From positions 41,957,363 through 42,021,362 of the forward strand of contig NC_061812.1 of NCBI RefSeq assembly GCF_021462225.1: a DNA stretch of 64,000 bases, written 5' to 3'. Shown here piece after piece: positions 1 to 11,600 of the stretch. This DNA comes from Girardinichthys multiradiatus. Taxonomy: Eukaryota; Chordata; Actinopteri; Cyprinodontiformes; Goodeidae. The notes under the pieces are model-generated. The model made no database searches, was not told the origin of the DNA, and saw only the letters and a list, made by a program, of their open reading frames with translations. Within the stretch, counting starts at the first letter, position 1, and the number at the start of each line of letters is the position of its first letter. The position numbers and the translations under genes were made by a program.

Positions 1-126
1 CTCTTACACCAATGACCCAGCTTTCTTAATTAGACTACAATGGACTGTTATTACTTAGTTCAACTTCAGTACCAGTAAAAGCTTAGCACAATATGCTTTC
101 CCCTACATAGAAGACTTAATGATATA

Positions 127-337
127 CAGTGCTTTGCGAAAGTACTCGGTCCCCTTGAACTGGTCAACCTCTTGCCACATTTCAGGCTTCAAACATAAAG
201 ATATAAAATTCTAATTTTTTGTGAAGAATCAACAAGTGGGACACAATTGTGAAGTGGAATGAAATTTATTGGATGTGTCAAACTTTTTTAACAAATAAAA
301 AACTGAAAAGTGGGGCATGTAATATTATTCAGCCCCT
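127..337 (+). repeat. Left terminal inverted repeat of Tc1-a
   Basis: About 211 bp that recur in reverse complement at 1528-1738, with scattered mismatches. The outer tip and an inner block that pairs with the region around 1570-1620 are the expected positions of the paired transposase-binding repeats of long-TIR Tc1 elements. Confidence 0.88.
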
Positions 338-514
338 TTACTTTCAGTGCAGCAAACTCACTCCAGAAGTTCAGTGAGGATCTCTGAATGATCCAATATT
401 GTCCCAAATGACTGATGATGATAAATAGAATCCACCTGTGTGAAATCAAGTTTCCGTATAAATCCACCTGCTCTGTGATAGTCTCAAGGTTCTGTTCAAA
501 GCGCAGAGAGCATC

Positions 515-1522
515 ATGAAGACCAAGGAACACACCAGGCAGGTCCGAGATACTGTTGTGGAGACGTTTAAAGCTGGATTTGGATACAAAAATATTTCCCA
601 AGCTTTAAACATCCCAAGGAGCACTGTGCAAGCAATCATATTGAAATGGAAAGAGTATCAGACCACAGCAAATCTACCAAGACCCGGCCGTCCCTCTAAA
701 CTTTCATCTTGAACAAGGAGAAGACTGATCAGAGATGCAGCCAAGAGGCCCATGATCACTCTGAATGAACTGCAGAGATCTACAGCTGAGGTGGGAGAGT
801 CTGTCCATAGGACAACAATCAGTCGTACACTGCACAAATCTGGCCTTTATGGAAGAGTGGCAAGAAGAAAGCCATTTCTCAAAGATATCCATAAAAAGTC
901 TCGTTTAAAGTTTGACACAAGCCACCTGGGTAACACACCAAACACGTGGAAGAAGGTGCTCTGGTCAGATGAAACCAAAATCGAACTGTTTGGCCACAAT
1001 GCAAAACGACATGTTTGGCGTAAAAGCAACACAGCTCATCACCTTGAACACACCATCCCCACTGTCAAACATGGTGGTGGCAGCATCATGGTTTGGGCCT
1101 GCTTTTCATCAGCATGGACAGGGAAGATGATCAAAATTGATGGGAAGATGGATGGGGTCAAATACAGGGCCATTCTGGAAGAAAACCTGTTGGAGTCTTT
1201 AAGAGACATGAGACTGGGATGGAGATTTATCTTCCAACAAGACAATGATCCAAAACATAAAGCCAAATCTACAATGGAATGGTTCACAAATAAACGTATC
1301 CAGGTGTTGGAATGGCCAAGTCAAAGTCCAGACCTGAATCCAATCGAGAATCTGTGGAAAGAGCTGAAGACTGCTGTTCACGAACGCTCTCCATCCAACC
1401 TCACTGAGCTCAAGCAGCTTTGCAAGAAAGAATGGGCAAGAATTTCAGTCACTCGATGTGTAAAACTGATAGAGACATACCCCAAGTGACTTGCAGCAAA
1501 GGGTTGCACTACAGAGTATTAA
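515..1522 (+). pseudogene. Tc1-like transposase, two nonsense codons
   Basis: Would encode a DD34E transposase that cuts and pastes its own element. The frame is continuous from ATG 515 to TAA 1520-1522 (335 sense codons plus two internal stops), the usual Tc1 length. The N-terminal paired-like helix-turn-helix DNA-binding part runs to about residue 110. The catalytic residues are visible: Asp at codon 152 (SDET), Asp at 243 (QQDNDPKH) and Glu at 278 (LNPIENLW), with 34 residues between the last two. Two TGA codons interrupt it, at 710-712 (codon 66) and 1487-1489 (eleven codons before the end). Both fit CGA-to-TGA change at a methylated CpG. No frameshift was seen, so the copy looks moderately young but dead. 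Confidence 0.92.
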
Positions 1523-1527
1523 CGCAA

Positions 1528-1738
1528 GGGGGCCGAATAATATTGCACGGCCCACTTTTTAGTTTTTTATTTGTTAAAAAAGTTTGACACATCCAATAAA
1601 TTTCATTCCACTTCACGATTGTGTCCCACTTGTTGATTCTTCACAAAAAATTATAATTTTATATCTTTATGTTTGAAGCCTGAAATGTGGCAAGAGGTTG
1701 ACCAGTTCAAGGGGGCCAAGTACTTTTGCAAGGCACTG
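1528..1738 (-). repeat. Right terminal inverted repeat of Tc1-a
   Basis: Reverse complement of 127-337, ending at the right-hand TA. It starts just after the original transposase stop codon (1520-1522). Confidence 0.88.
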
Positions 1739-1961
1739 TAATTACCTCTTTAGAAAGATTGGTTTAGAATCAGCTCTTACTAGTAAAATCCAAAGGATTA
1801 TTAATGTTATCTGTATCATTGTAATGTTGGCGAGAGATTTTTAGATTTCACAGAAGGATTCATAGATTTTTAGATTTCTTAGAAGAATTGTAGTATCATT
1901 TGATTTGTTTTTCTGTGTCTTTATCTGTGGTTATTTTCTTTGTGATTGTATTTCAATTGTA

Positions 1962-2020
1962 TGTACAGCGCTTTGAGTGTCTCGTTACTGAAAAGTGCTA
2001 TATAAATAAACTTACCTTAC
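1962..2020 (+). repeat. 3'-tail fragment of a LINE/SINE family
   Basis: Contains the pattern GCGCTTTGAGTG, then GAAAAGTGCTATATAAAT. This matches the conserved 3' tail of the two tRNA-derived SINEs at 25994 and 61372 in this window. No tRNA-like head is present upstream, so this is a truncated or diverged tail. The neighbouring 2021-2268 is C/T-rich and unrecognised. Confidence 0.5.
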
Positions 2021-2269
2021 CAAAGTCGATCTCTGCAGCTTCGTCGTCCCCCGTCGTCATCTGCCTGCCTGCTCTCCAACCCTCTGTTCCCCTCTTCTTG
2101 GATGACCGGACTCACCTGTTCTGTCTTCAACAGAACCATCTCTGGAACACAGATCCTCATCAAAGCATCTACCTTCACACTCTACCACCATGATCATCAC
2201 CTTTCCCTTAACCCCGTCCTCCTACTTCAATCTAGTAAGCCATTCTTTTTACTATTTCTCCTGTATTTA

Positions 2270-3507
2270 CAGGGGTTGGACAATGAAACTGAAACACCTG
2301 CCATTTTAGTGTGGGAGGTTTCAAGCCTAAATTGGACCAGCCTGGTAGCCAGTCTTCATTGATTGCGCATTGCACCAGTAAGAGCTGAGTGTGAAGGTTC
2401 AATTAGCAGGGTAAGAGCACAGTTTTGCTCGAAATATTGAAATGCACACAACATTATGGGTGACATACCAGAGTTCAAAAGAGGACAAATTGTTGGTGCA
2501 CGTCTTGCTGGCGCATCTGTGACCGAGACAGCAAGTCTTTGTGATGTATCAAGAGCCATGGTATCCAGGGTAATGTCAGCATACCACAAAGAAGGACGAA
2601 CCACATCCAACAGGATTAACTGTGGACGCAAGAGGAAGCTGTCTGAAAGGGATGTTTGGGTGCTAACCCGGATTGTATCCAAAAAACATAAAACCACGGC
2701 TGCCCAAATCACGGCAGAATTAAATGTGCACCTCAACTGTCCTGTTTCCACCAGAACTGTCCGTCGGGAGCTCCACAGGGTCAATATACACGGCCGGGCT
2801 GCTATAGCCAAACCTTTGGTCACTCATGCCAATGCCAAATGTCGGTTTCAATGGTGCAAGGAGCGCAAATCTTGGGCTGTGGACAATGTGAAACATGTAT
2901 TGTTCTCTGATGAGTCCACCTTTACTGTTTTCCCTACATCCGAGAGAGTTACGGTGTGGAGAAGCCCTAAAGAAGTGTACCACCCAGACTGTTGCATGCC
3001 CAGACTGAAGCATGGGGGTGGACCAGTGATGGTTTGGGCTGCCATATCATGGCATTCCCTTGGCCCAATACTTGTGCTAGATGGCAAGGACTACCGAACC
3101 ATTCTTGAGGACCATGTGCATCCATTGGTTCAAACATTGTATCTTGAAGGCGGTGCACCAATACACACAGCAAGACTGGTGAAAGATTGGATTTGATGAA
3201 CATGAAAGTGAAGTTGAACATCTCCCATGGCCTGCACAGTCACCAGATCTAAATATTATTGAGCCACTTTGGGGTGTTTTGGAGGAGCGAGTCAGGAAAT
3301 GTTTTCCTCCACCAGTATCACGTAGTGACCTGGCCACTATCCTGCAAGAAGAATGGCTTAAAATCCCTCTGACCACTGTGCAGGACTTGTATATGTCATT
3401 CCCAAGACAAATTGACGCTGTATTGGCCGCAAAAGGAGGCCCTACACCATACTAATAAATTATTATGGTCTAAAACCAGGTGTTTCAGTTTCATTGTCCA
3501 ACCCCTG
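2270..3507 (+). mobile_element. Tc1-like transposon with short TIRs (copy Tc1-b1)
   Basis: A 1.24-kb element of a different Tc1-like family from Tc1-a. Short inverted repeats of about 31 bp start CAGGGGTTGGACAATG and are flanked by TA at 2268-2269 and 3508-3509. A second copy lies at 53371-54604 on the other strand. The transposase is broken by a deletion and a one-base insertion. Confidence 0.92.
2456..3455 (+). pseudogene. Tc1-like transposase (Tc1-b1), catalytic Asp deleted
   Basis: The frame opens at ATG 2456 with a helix-turn-helix N-terminus and an intact first catalytic Asp (LFSDEST, about 2907). Compared with the sister copy at 53396-54418, 21 nt are missing at the junction 3156/3157, between two short TGC repeats. 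That in-frame deletion removes seven residues including the second catalytic Asp (QDDNA). An extra A at 3191 then shifts the frame and gives TGA at 3194-3196. The remainder, including the catalytic Glu in the LNIIEPLW context, continues in another frame to TAA 3453-3455. The protein could not be active even if frameshifted. Confidence 0.92.
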
Positions 3508-3509
3508 TA

Positions 3510-4319
3510 TATTTCCATCACTATTACCCCTTGCTCGATCTAACTCTTCTTCTCCTCCTCCAGACATCGTTGATCTCCAGAATTTAGAAAACCACAGTAT
3601 AGTTGTGTAAACTCTACATGTATTATAAATCTGTGATGATGCATAGAGAAAATTTATTTTTTCATTTGGACATTACTCCAAAACAACCAGCTGACATGTA
3701 GAAAACCTTTAAAGTTTGTAATGGAAACTTAGTGACCACTACCCCCTTAAGATAGAATTCTTTGCTGCGGTTCTCTAACAGTGACCTCTGGTGATTTCTC
3801 TCACCATCCAGTTACCATCCACTGCATATGGTAGCAAGAATATAGGAGCTCATCCAGCGTAGTGAAAACAGTTATAAGAAATGGGCTTCTGTGTCATATC
3901 ATATTTATTCCCCAAGGAAACAGTGAGTTAGAAAACGTTCCTAAATCACAAAACAATTTAGTTACATTTATCTTAAAGGAAATTGTCAGGGCAAACATTG
4001 TGCCACCAGTGATTGTATTAAAAATAATAGTTCCTTAACATGGATTTCTACTACTGAATAAATGTACTCAAACTGAAGGCTGAATGTTTCTGAATTTTAC
4101 AGTGTGCGAGTATGCTACTGCAATAAAATATGGCATTTTTTATCTTGTTTTCCAGGGGTCCTTACAAACCTATCTGCGCCTATATGCGTATTAATCTGTT
4201 GTGCCAACTTAATGCATATTTTCAGGTTTCTTTTCATCGACTGAAAGATATAAGAAGGCACAGACCTTATTATCGCGATGCTGATTATTTGGCAACATTT
4301 AGCTTTTGAGTCTCAGTAA
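3510..4319. other. Unclassified intergenic DNA
   Basis: AT-rich, with no extended coding frame, no paired repeats and no recognised transposon motifs. It lies directly upstream of the CpG-rich block and may include distal promoter sequence. Confidence 0.5.
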
Positions 4320-4626
4320 TCTTCCATGTGTGCGAGCTTTCACATCCATTGGTGGCTGTGCGCTCTGGACCCTTCACAGCCTCCCTCTCCTCCCCCTCCT
4401 CTCCTCTCCTCGCCGCGCAGAGCTCGACGCGCACAAGCACAACAGATGGTACAGTACTACAAGCTGCAGGAGCGCAAGAATTTGGCTCAGAAGTACTTTT
4501 ATACCTCCAAACTTCGCCGGAACGTTTAGTATCAGAGGAATTGGCGGGATTCTCCGTGGACAAACTCGACTTTCCGAGAGTCACTGGATCCTGTGTTTAG
4601 AGGCGCAGTTCGCTGCCAAGGTAAGT
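4320..4626 (+). promoter_or_regulatory. Putative CpG-rich promoter and non-coding first exon with splice donor
   Basis: A sharply bounded GC- and CpG-rich block in an otherwise AT-rich landscape. It has well over a dozen CpGs in about 290 bp and a C/T-rich run at 4376-4415. The block ends CTGCCAAG/GTAAGT with the exon edge at 4620, a near-perfect vertebrate 5' splice site on the + strand. A TATA-like TTTTATA lies at 4497-4503. A short ATG frame of 27 codons (4446-4529) would be an upstream ORF only if transcription starts left of it. I read this as a 5'-UTR exon followed by a long intron. The gene cannot be identified. A chance CpG cluster is the alternative. Confidence 0.5.
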
Positions 4627-5414
4627 TAGGATTTCTGAAAGGCGTTAAAGGTATCTCGGTGTGCAGAGGAAGCAACGTAGGCTCCTCTCATTTCTGCATC
4701 ATTCAACCCTTCTTACAAACGGAGTGTCCTAAATAGATGTTTGACTGAAAGGGAACAGTTGACTGAAATAGTGACTATTAGATGTAATGCTTTTTTATTT
4801 AAAACTAATTTACAATACTTGGATGACAGCACGTGGTTTAACTGAATGTTATTGAATTTATTAAGGGCATCTCAGCTGATTACTCTTATTGAAAGGGGAA
4901 TAACTTCAGCATATCAGACAAAGTTTAAATAAGTAACGGCATTCAGACCTCCTCCTGATAGTGATTTCTCAGTTTTTTCCAAGTTCTGATCAGGAGTTGA
5001 TTGCAACACTGTGGCTCGCTGTGGCTCCGCAGGCGCACATCTCTATACAGTTTGGTGTAGATGCTGCAGCCAGTGAAGCTGCAGCTGTCACAGCAACGAG
5101 CGACGTTCAGTCACTTAAATCACGCTTTTACAGACTTCTGCGAAAAATATTGTCAGGTTTTATGATGAAAAAACTTCCCATAGGAAAGCAGTGTTTTTAT
5201 GGAAGTCCAAAATTACCACAATTCCATAAATAAATGATTATTTCAATGTTTCAATAGTTAATTAAAATCAATAACAAATTAATATATAACTCGTTTAATA
5301 TATAATTTGGTAAATGTATCATAAATAATAATAATAATAAACATTTTACAAAAAACCCTATAATTTTTCTTTTTTCGTATGGTTGTATATTACAGCTTTA
5401 ACCATCAAAATTTG
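4627..5414. other. Putative intron start, unclassified
   Basis: Sequence right of the splice donor is mostly AT-rich, with a modest CpG and CAG-containing patch at 5030-5110. No convincing exon or repeat was seen. Confidence 0.4.
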
Positions 5415-5560
5415 CAGGTGGAGCTAACACTAATCTACTCAATACAATTGACCAGAAATTGACTGACTGCAGATTAACCAATCACTTGTTGGGATACATT
5501 TCGAGGAACCACAGTGACAGTTTAAATCATTTTGTAGTGCACTGCAGCGCAAGGAATGTT
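5415..5560 (+). repeat. Diverged local repeat, copy 1
   Basis: Shares an ordered series of words with 6043-6200: GCAGG, a GATCAGAAGTT-like word, GATTAACCAATC, TTGTTGGG, CGAGGAACCACAGTG, then CACTGCAGC-like sequence. The order and spacing fit an old duplication about 630 bp apart. Confidence 0.6.
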
Positions 5561-6042
5561 CAATCCCAAAAGTGCCACAGTCAAATAAACACTGAACTGA
5601 ATAAATAAACAAATAATTATTTATATAATTTGTAATAATGCGAAACTGAATTGCAATTAAAAATGAAACATTTATCCATTTATAATTATTTAAATGTCAG
5701 CATAATCTGTTGATCGGTTAACTAATGAAATGTGAAATCCGTTATTAAAATTTAAAGTCATTCCATATTAAAATCGTAGATGATTGTTTCTGTATTACAT
5801 GATTCTATTGCTACTTTATAAAGGCCTAAAAGTGTTACAATGTATTCAGTAGATGAAGCCTGAAATGATTTTTATAGTGTGCCATAATTATTTTAAGTGT
5901 GAAACAAATATGTAGATAATTCATTTATAATTGAAATATATAATTATGTAAATGTGTCAACAGTAAAAAGGTTTAGAAAAAGCAATTATAATTACTTCAC
6001 CAATTAATTTGGTTTATCTGCTTGTCTTAACTGTCAGTTAGT

Positions 6043-6200
6043 GGGCAGGGCTAAGACCAAATTTACATTTGATCAGAAGTTAATGTACTGGGTGGATTAA
6101 CCAATCGTTGTTGGGTACTGTTTGCCGAACCACAGTGTAAATCCACTTTACACTGTGTTTTTTTTTTTCTTTTTTATACTTTGCACTGTAGCACAGGAAC
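6043..6200 (+). repeat. Diverged local repeat, copy 2
   Basis: Second copy of the unit at 5415-5560, carrying GATTAACCAATC, TTGTTGGG and CCGAACCACAGTG in the same order, followed by a T-run and CACTGTAGCAC. The interval 5561-6042 between the copies is AT-rich and unclassified. Confidence 0.6.
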
Positions 6201-7925
6201 CATTAAATCATTTAATAAACAATTCAATGGTTATAGATGATTTTGACTTCACATTTTAATTAACATGTTTCACATTTAATTATTTCATTGTTTATATACT
6301 TTAAAATAATGACACTGGTATATTAATTTACTATTAAATGTATTCATTTCAACATAAAACTGGATAAATATAAATAATAATTCCTTTATTTATTTATTTT
6401 CAATATTATCACTCTAGCTCTCTGTTGTGTTGTGTTTGCTATGCCTTTTTTAGGTTCTTCTAAGCAGTAGTTAGGGGTTGAACTCTTATAATAAATAATT
6501 ACATAATATGTGGGCAGTTTAAATATAATTATCACCTTAACTACAACAGAATGTTTTCTTCTTGCATCAAATAATAAAAACACATTTTTATAGTTTTTAT
6601 TGTAGGTAAAAAGTAAGTTCAGGTTTAACTTATTTAGCACATGTAAAGAACAGTGAAAATCAACCGTCTTCTGAGAAAAAACATAAATTGGGAATGAATA
6701 CTAACAGCTGAAAGAATATAAAACATTTTTTCAAACTAAGGGATAAGTTAACTTTGTGACTTTCCCACTGCTGGACCAGGTGCTCCAAGAATACTTGAAA
6801 TTACACAGGGGAGGTTTAGAAATTCACCAGCTGTATAAATAATATGTGTGTAATTAGGCTTGTTTTCCATGAGAGCTTATGATATTAAAAAAATCTGCAA
6901 TATTCACTGGCTAAATGAAGTCTGTTTCACAAAGTGCTATCTTAGTACACAGTATGCTGCTGGCATACAGTATGTAACCTTGTATGGTGATGCAAGTGTA
7001 AACTTTGATGAACCTTGGAAGAAAAAATGCTTTTAGACTGACACTGTTTATTCTATGTTTGAGAGTCTTTTTTTGAAGTAAGGTGGGAAGTAGTTCTTGA
7101 GATGCGCTATTGTATTGACATAGCTGGCTAATGAAGGTAGCTGGCCAGGCTATCACAATATATCAACGGTTTTTAAGCATTGTCAGAATACCACAACTGG
7201 CAAATCATTAGCCGACAAATGTAGCATCTAGATTAGAGCTAATTTATTTGGGCTAAACTAAAGAGTTTTTTACAGTTTGAGTCCGGACTGCATTTTTTCA
7301 TATCTGGTTCAGAATTTGTCATATTTGGCCTAATTAGATCTCAGCTGACAATTCAACTCTGGACAGTACTTTTTAAAAAACCTTTGCGATTTATGAAGAA
7401 TATATTTATGTAAGGGAGCATTTTCATAACTTTTTTGCATTCGAGCCACCTCAGAATTAGACAAATATAACAGCAATATGTGGACTAGTCAAACGTGGAG
7501 AAGGATATTCTGCACTGGCCACATTCTTCTTTGTGAAACATTTTATGAAAGACAAAAATTTGATTTCTTAATTTTCTCCAAAGTAAAGCTAAAATATATA
7601 GTCTTGTCTAATTTAATATATTCTGCTGCTTTTGTCTGAGCACATCTCTTGCACACTGTAACTGTAGGTAAATAGATTAATGAGAAATGGTATGTTTGGG
7701 TTGCTTTGTGCAAACATAAAATTTTCCTAATGTGCATGTTAACTGCAATTGGCTGAGCTGTCAGTAGGTCCCCCAAATGAAATTATACTGTAGCTTAAGG
7801 CCTCATCGAGCTATAATGTGTTAGATACTAGCTCTGTCAGTCTCTGTCTAAAATTTACATTTTATAATTCTGTTTTTATTTTGAGAAATATTGCTAGAGC
7901 ATCAGCATTATAGGTCAATGACATT
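6201..7925. other. Unclassified AT-rich DNA
   Basis: No coding frame with a recognisable domain and no repeat pair or transposon end was found. It is consistent with intronic or intergenic fish DNA. Confidence 0.5.
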
Positions 7926-7929
7926 CATC

Positions 7930-8290
7930 CTTATGCGATGCCCTTAAGTTGCCTGTTAGCTGAGCATAATGCTTTTTACAAACCCAGAATATCTCCTTTG
8001 GGCCCCAAGGTGGCCGCTTGGCGGCATCAGCAGCCAGCCGCTTACAGGAAACAGCAGCAGATCACCACACAGCCTCCCAGCTTGTACACAATTAGATCTC
8101 TGGGGGAAAAATTTCCGTAGCATCCGCTCTTAATTCTATGTGAGCTGCTGGCAATATAGCTTAGGAAACACTTTTGAGGAGTGCTTTGCAAATGCAACTG
8201 CCAGGGCACAAATTTGCATGAGCTGCTGATATATTGAGGGTAAAGAGATGTTTTTAAATGAACAAAAAAACAGGAGCAAAGGGACATGGA
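7930..8290. other. Candidate conserved non-coding element
   Basis: Base composition is mixed rather than AT-rich. The segment holds dense developmental-enhancer-like words: a TTTGCAAAT-type word, an octamer-like ATTTGCATGA around 8210 and an ACAATTAGAT homeodomain-like site near 8090. It does not resemble any transposon in the window. This is inference from texture only; conservation was not tested. Confidence 0.25.
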
Positions 8291-8639
8291 TTCTCCTTCA
8301 CTAAACACATAGATTACATTAGGATCTATTTGTGCAGGTCTCTTCATTACATCTATGAAATTTGCAACAGTGCCCTGTATTATTTTATGCTTTTGGTACT
8401 TTAAATCTTATTTGAAAATGCCTATTGTACTGTAACTGTATTATTTTGTTTTAGTTCATTAAGTTTTAAATGCAACAAATACATTTACAGTGCATACTAT
8501 AACTATAGTTTTCGCATTTTTTTCCCATTTCAACCACAGACCTCACTGTGTTTTATTTAATTTTTACGACAGACTCACACAAAGTAGTGCATAATTCTGA
8601 ATTGTGAAAAAGTAATTTGGATGTCATTTCACCAGATGT

Positions 8640-9010
8640 TTGATGTGTCCTCCTAAATGGCTTGTAGCAGACTTCAAACAGCTAATGCTTATGGCTTTCT
8701 TTCAACACTGGTTTTCTTCTTGCTTCTCATTCATAAAGACCAGATTTGTGTATGAGAACACAGATTCTCCCACCTAAACTGCTGATTTCTACAGCTCCTC
8801 CAGAGTTACCAGAAGCCTCTTGGCTGCTGATAAATGCTCTTCTTGCCCACCCTCTCTGCTTAGTTGTTCCGCACTCTTTCCATTTTCAGACTGAGAGAAC
8901 AAAGCTCTGTGAGATGTTCAAAACTTTATCCCTGACCTGTTTGCTGTGTTCGTTGGTCTTTATTATGGTGTTTATTCACTAATGTTCCCTAACAGACCTC
9001 TAAGGCCTGC
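8640..9010 (-). mobile_element. Tc1-like transposon fossil
   Basis: Carries the reverse-strand signature of the N-terminal half of a Tc1 transposase: TGGCTTGTAGCAGACTTC, CAGCTCCTCCAGAGTTACC and a TTCGTTGGTCTTTATTATGG-type block. It ends in sequence like that at 31600-31680 and 38240-38320. No open frame remains and no TIR pair was found. Confidence 0.6.
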
Positions 9011-11239
9011 ATACCACAGTAATATTTAAAATGAGATCAAAATACAGGTTTACTCGGTCTACTTGTAAGGTCATTACTGAAGCCATTTGGGTATACTGAA
9101 TTTTATTTAGGTGTATCAGAGAAAAGAGAGAATCTGAATAGAAATGCATGGAAAACATTTCAAATTTTTAATTGAAAAAAGATTAGAATTAAAATTAACA
9201 GTGGACTACAGTAAAATTCTTTGAAATGTATTATTGTTACATGACAAAATGGGTAGTATGTTCAAATGGGGGTGGATTCTTTGTTTATTTTATCATACAT
9301 TCCTGATCTTACGCCAATATGGGCAAATTCAGGCTGTTTTACTGTCTGGAGGGTGAATGTGACAGTTCAATACTAAAGCACAGGAACTGTCAGTTGTCTA
9401 GTGCCACTGACAGACACTCACTCAAGGTAGTGTTTTATTATACTTTTTGACACTCTAAATGATGAGACAATAACCATAGTGAACTTGGGAGTAACTGTGA
9501 GGGAACTGTGTTTTAGAGGAAGGAGAAATTTAATTAATTAAATCAGAGACAACATTCACCAAGTCTGGAAAGTGTAGATCTGCAGTAATGAGATAGGACT
9601 GGCTCCTTTAGTGTGGACTGTGACTGCAATCTCTTGCTTTGAAAGGTGAAATCAAAAGCGTGTGGATACTCAGACGCTTCAGAGACTGACTTATTTTGAC
9701 TTTACATAACCCACATGTGAGGTCCATCTCATAAATACATGAGAAAATGTCTGCCTCCTTCATTTACATGAGTCAGTAAGGTAAAGGAAGTTATATAATA
9801 AAATATTTGCTCATTAGAAGTCATTTTCAAACAGCCTACAGATGCATTCTGTTTCAGAAATGTGATGGCATGCAAATATGATGTGACGCTCCGAGACAAC
9901 TCAAACAATGCGCGTCATGTAAACCATCAAGTGGAACAAAGTCAACTCTGACTTCCAACTATGCTGATTTATTTGGAATTATTTAATCAGCTGGACTCCA
10001 TCTGATTGAGTTTTGAAGAATTATTGCTGCTGTTCTTCTATAAAACAGAATGCAAAACTGTCCTCGCATGACCACAGCTGCTGCGCAGGAATAGGAGAAT
10101 ACAGAGAGGAATCATGCAAAGACACATGGGATATATTCTGTAGCTGGGCTTACAATATATAGTGATCTACTTTCAGTGGATCAATATCATGCTGTGAGAA
10201 GTGAGGGAGATTTAAGAAAAAGAGAAAAGGGGGGTGACCATAATAAAAAAATGACGCTGTAGTCGTTAAATGGTAATGCTGTACAACATCTGCCTGTAAA
10301 CTGGTAATCTCAACATGAAAGGATGGATGCTCATATATAGGATGCATCTAACGAAAGATGAGAGATGCATCTAAAAACAATGAATATGCTAAACATACAT
10401 CTGTATGTATGCTGTAAACTGGCACATCATCAGATCTGCAAGAGTGAATCTCTGCTTCTTTTTGCACTCCTCAAATTATTGCCATTACACCCTTTGTATG
10501 CACTTCCAAGTCAGGCATTCTTTAGGAATATGTAGAGAGGATGCTGTTTGGGCAATGCTAGTTGCTAGTATAAGATGCTAAAAGCAGTAAGATAATCATT
10601 TTGTCTTTGTTTTAAAATAGTAAAATAGTGTTTTACTGCTACTGCTCCTACTTTAAATAATCAATAACTCCTCACTGAAAGGCTAGAGAAATATTTTAAA
10701 TCCTTTTAGCATATCCTCTTATTTTAGTTTTTAATATGAAATCAGAGTCCCCTAAAACTGATGTTGGCAAAATCAACTGTTATTATTATTGTTCTTTGTT
10801 AGTATTCCAGTGTTTTCTCCACAATTGTTTTTATTATCTAAATTGGTAAATGTTTCACACTCTAGGCATGGACTGTTTACCATTCTAAAGTTAATCTTTC
10901 AAAAATACTATCCTTTTCTATCTTACTGTTCTTACACTTTAATTTCACTTAAATAATATGCCAGAAAACATTCTGGAGTGAACAGAGTTTTTTTCAGATT
11001 TTATGAACAGTACCAGTCTCCTACATTTCTCCTGTTTACAGGATAGAAATCACTGCATGTCAACAAAAATAGTGCCACCTATTAGCGTTCCATGAAAGCA
11101 CAGTTGCCATGTTAAGAGGATAGAGTATCAAATGTGTAAAGCAGCAGAATGCAGGCTAGGTAACCAATAATTATTTCACACTGAGTTTTTCTGAACTTTT
11201 TTGGCTAAATACAGGAAACTGTATTTTAAGGAACAATTG
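9011..11239. other. Unclassified AT-rich DNA
   Basis: No gene, RNA gene or recognisable repeat was seen. Short frames present here have no domain signature. Confidence 0.5.
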
Positions 11240-11600
11240 GTTTTTGAAAAAATGGGTGGCACCATTATACTCACCCCTGCGGTGAACATTTTAATCAAGA
11301 TTTTTCTGCCAATGTAGGACAGTGCTTAATCTAATCATATGACATTTCACAAGGTTGGAGCATACAGAGTAAGAAATGTTTGACCGTTGCTCTTTGCGCA
11401 ATATCTTTAGACCACCCAGAATCCTTGATTCTTTCATATGCTCTCTCCCTTCAGCTCACCCCACAGGTTTAAAATACGATTTAGATCTGGGGACTGAGAT
11501 GGCCATGGAAAAACGTTGATTTTCTAAAAGAAAACAGTGAAGTGAGTGATGCAGTATGTATCTGCCATCAGACAAGATGAAAATTACCAGACTCTCACCT
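11240..11600 (-). mobile_element. Tc1-like transposon fossil (partial)
   Basis: Contains the words CCCCACAGGTTTAAAATACG and TCTGGGGACTGAGATGGCC (11460-11520). These correspond, on the - strand, to the SPDLNPIENLW-type catalytic region of a Tc1-like transposase. Flanks are degraded and no frame survives. Confidence 0.5.

Larger units (their letters stand above)
127..1738 (+). mobile_element. Tc1-like DNA transposon (copy Tc1-a), nearly intact
   Basis: A 1.6-kb cut-and-paste transposon of the Tc1/mariner superfamily. It begins CAGTGC and ends GCACTG, and is flanked on both sides by TA (125-126 and 1739-1740), the expected target duplication. Terminal inverted repeats of about 211 bp (127-337 and 1528-1738) enclose one transposase frame read on the + strand. 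Both ends and the whole reading frame are present. Decay is limited to two in-frame TGA codons. Confidence 0.93.

Noticed and set aside
4326..4629. Three overlapping + frames of 67-107 codons in the CpG-rich block as a coding exon
   Set aside because: All three frames are open through base composition, none shows a domain, and the sharp splice donor fits a non-coding first exon as well. Coding status is unsupported.
4961..5233. A 90-codon + frame just after the candidate first exon
   Set aside because: No acceptor site with a polypyrimidine tract at its start, no domain, and the sequence is AT-rich like the flanks.
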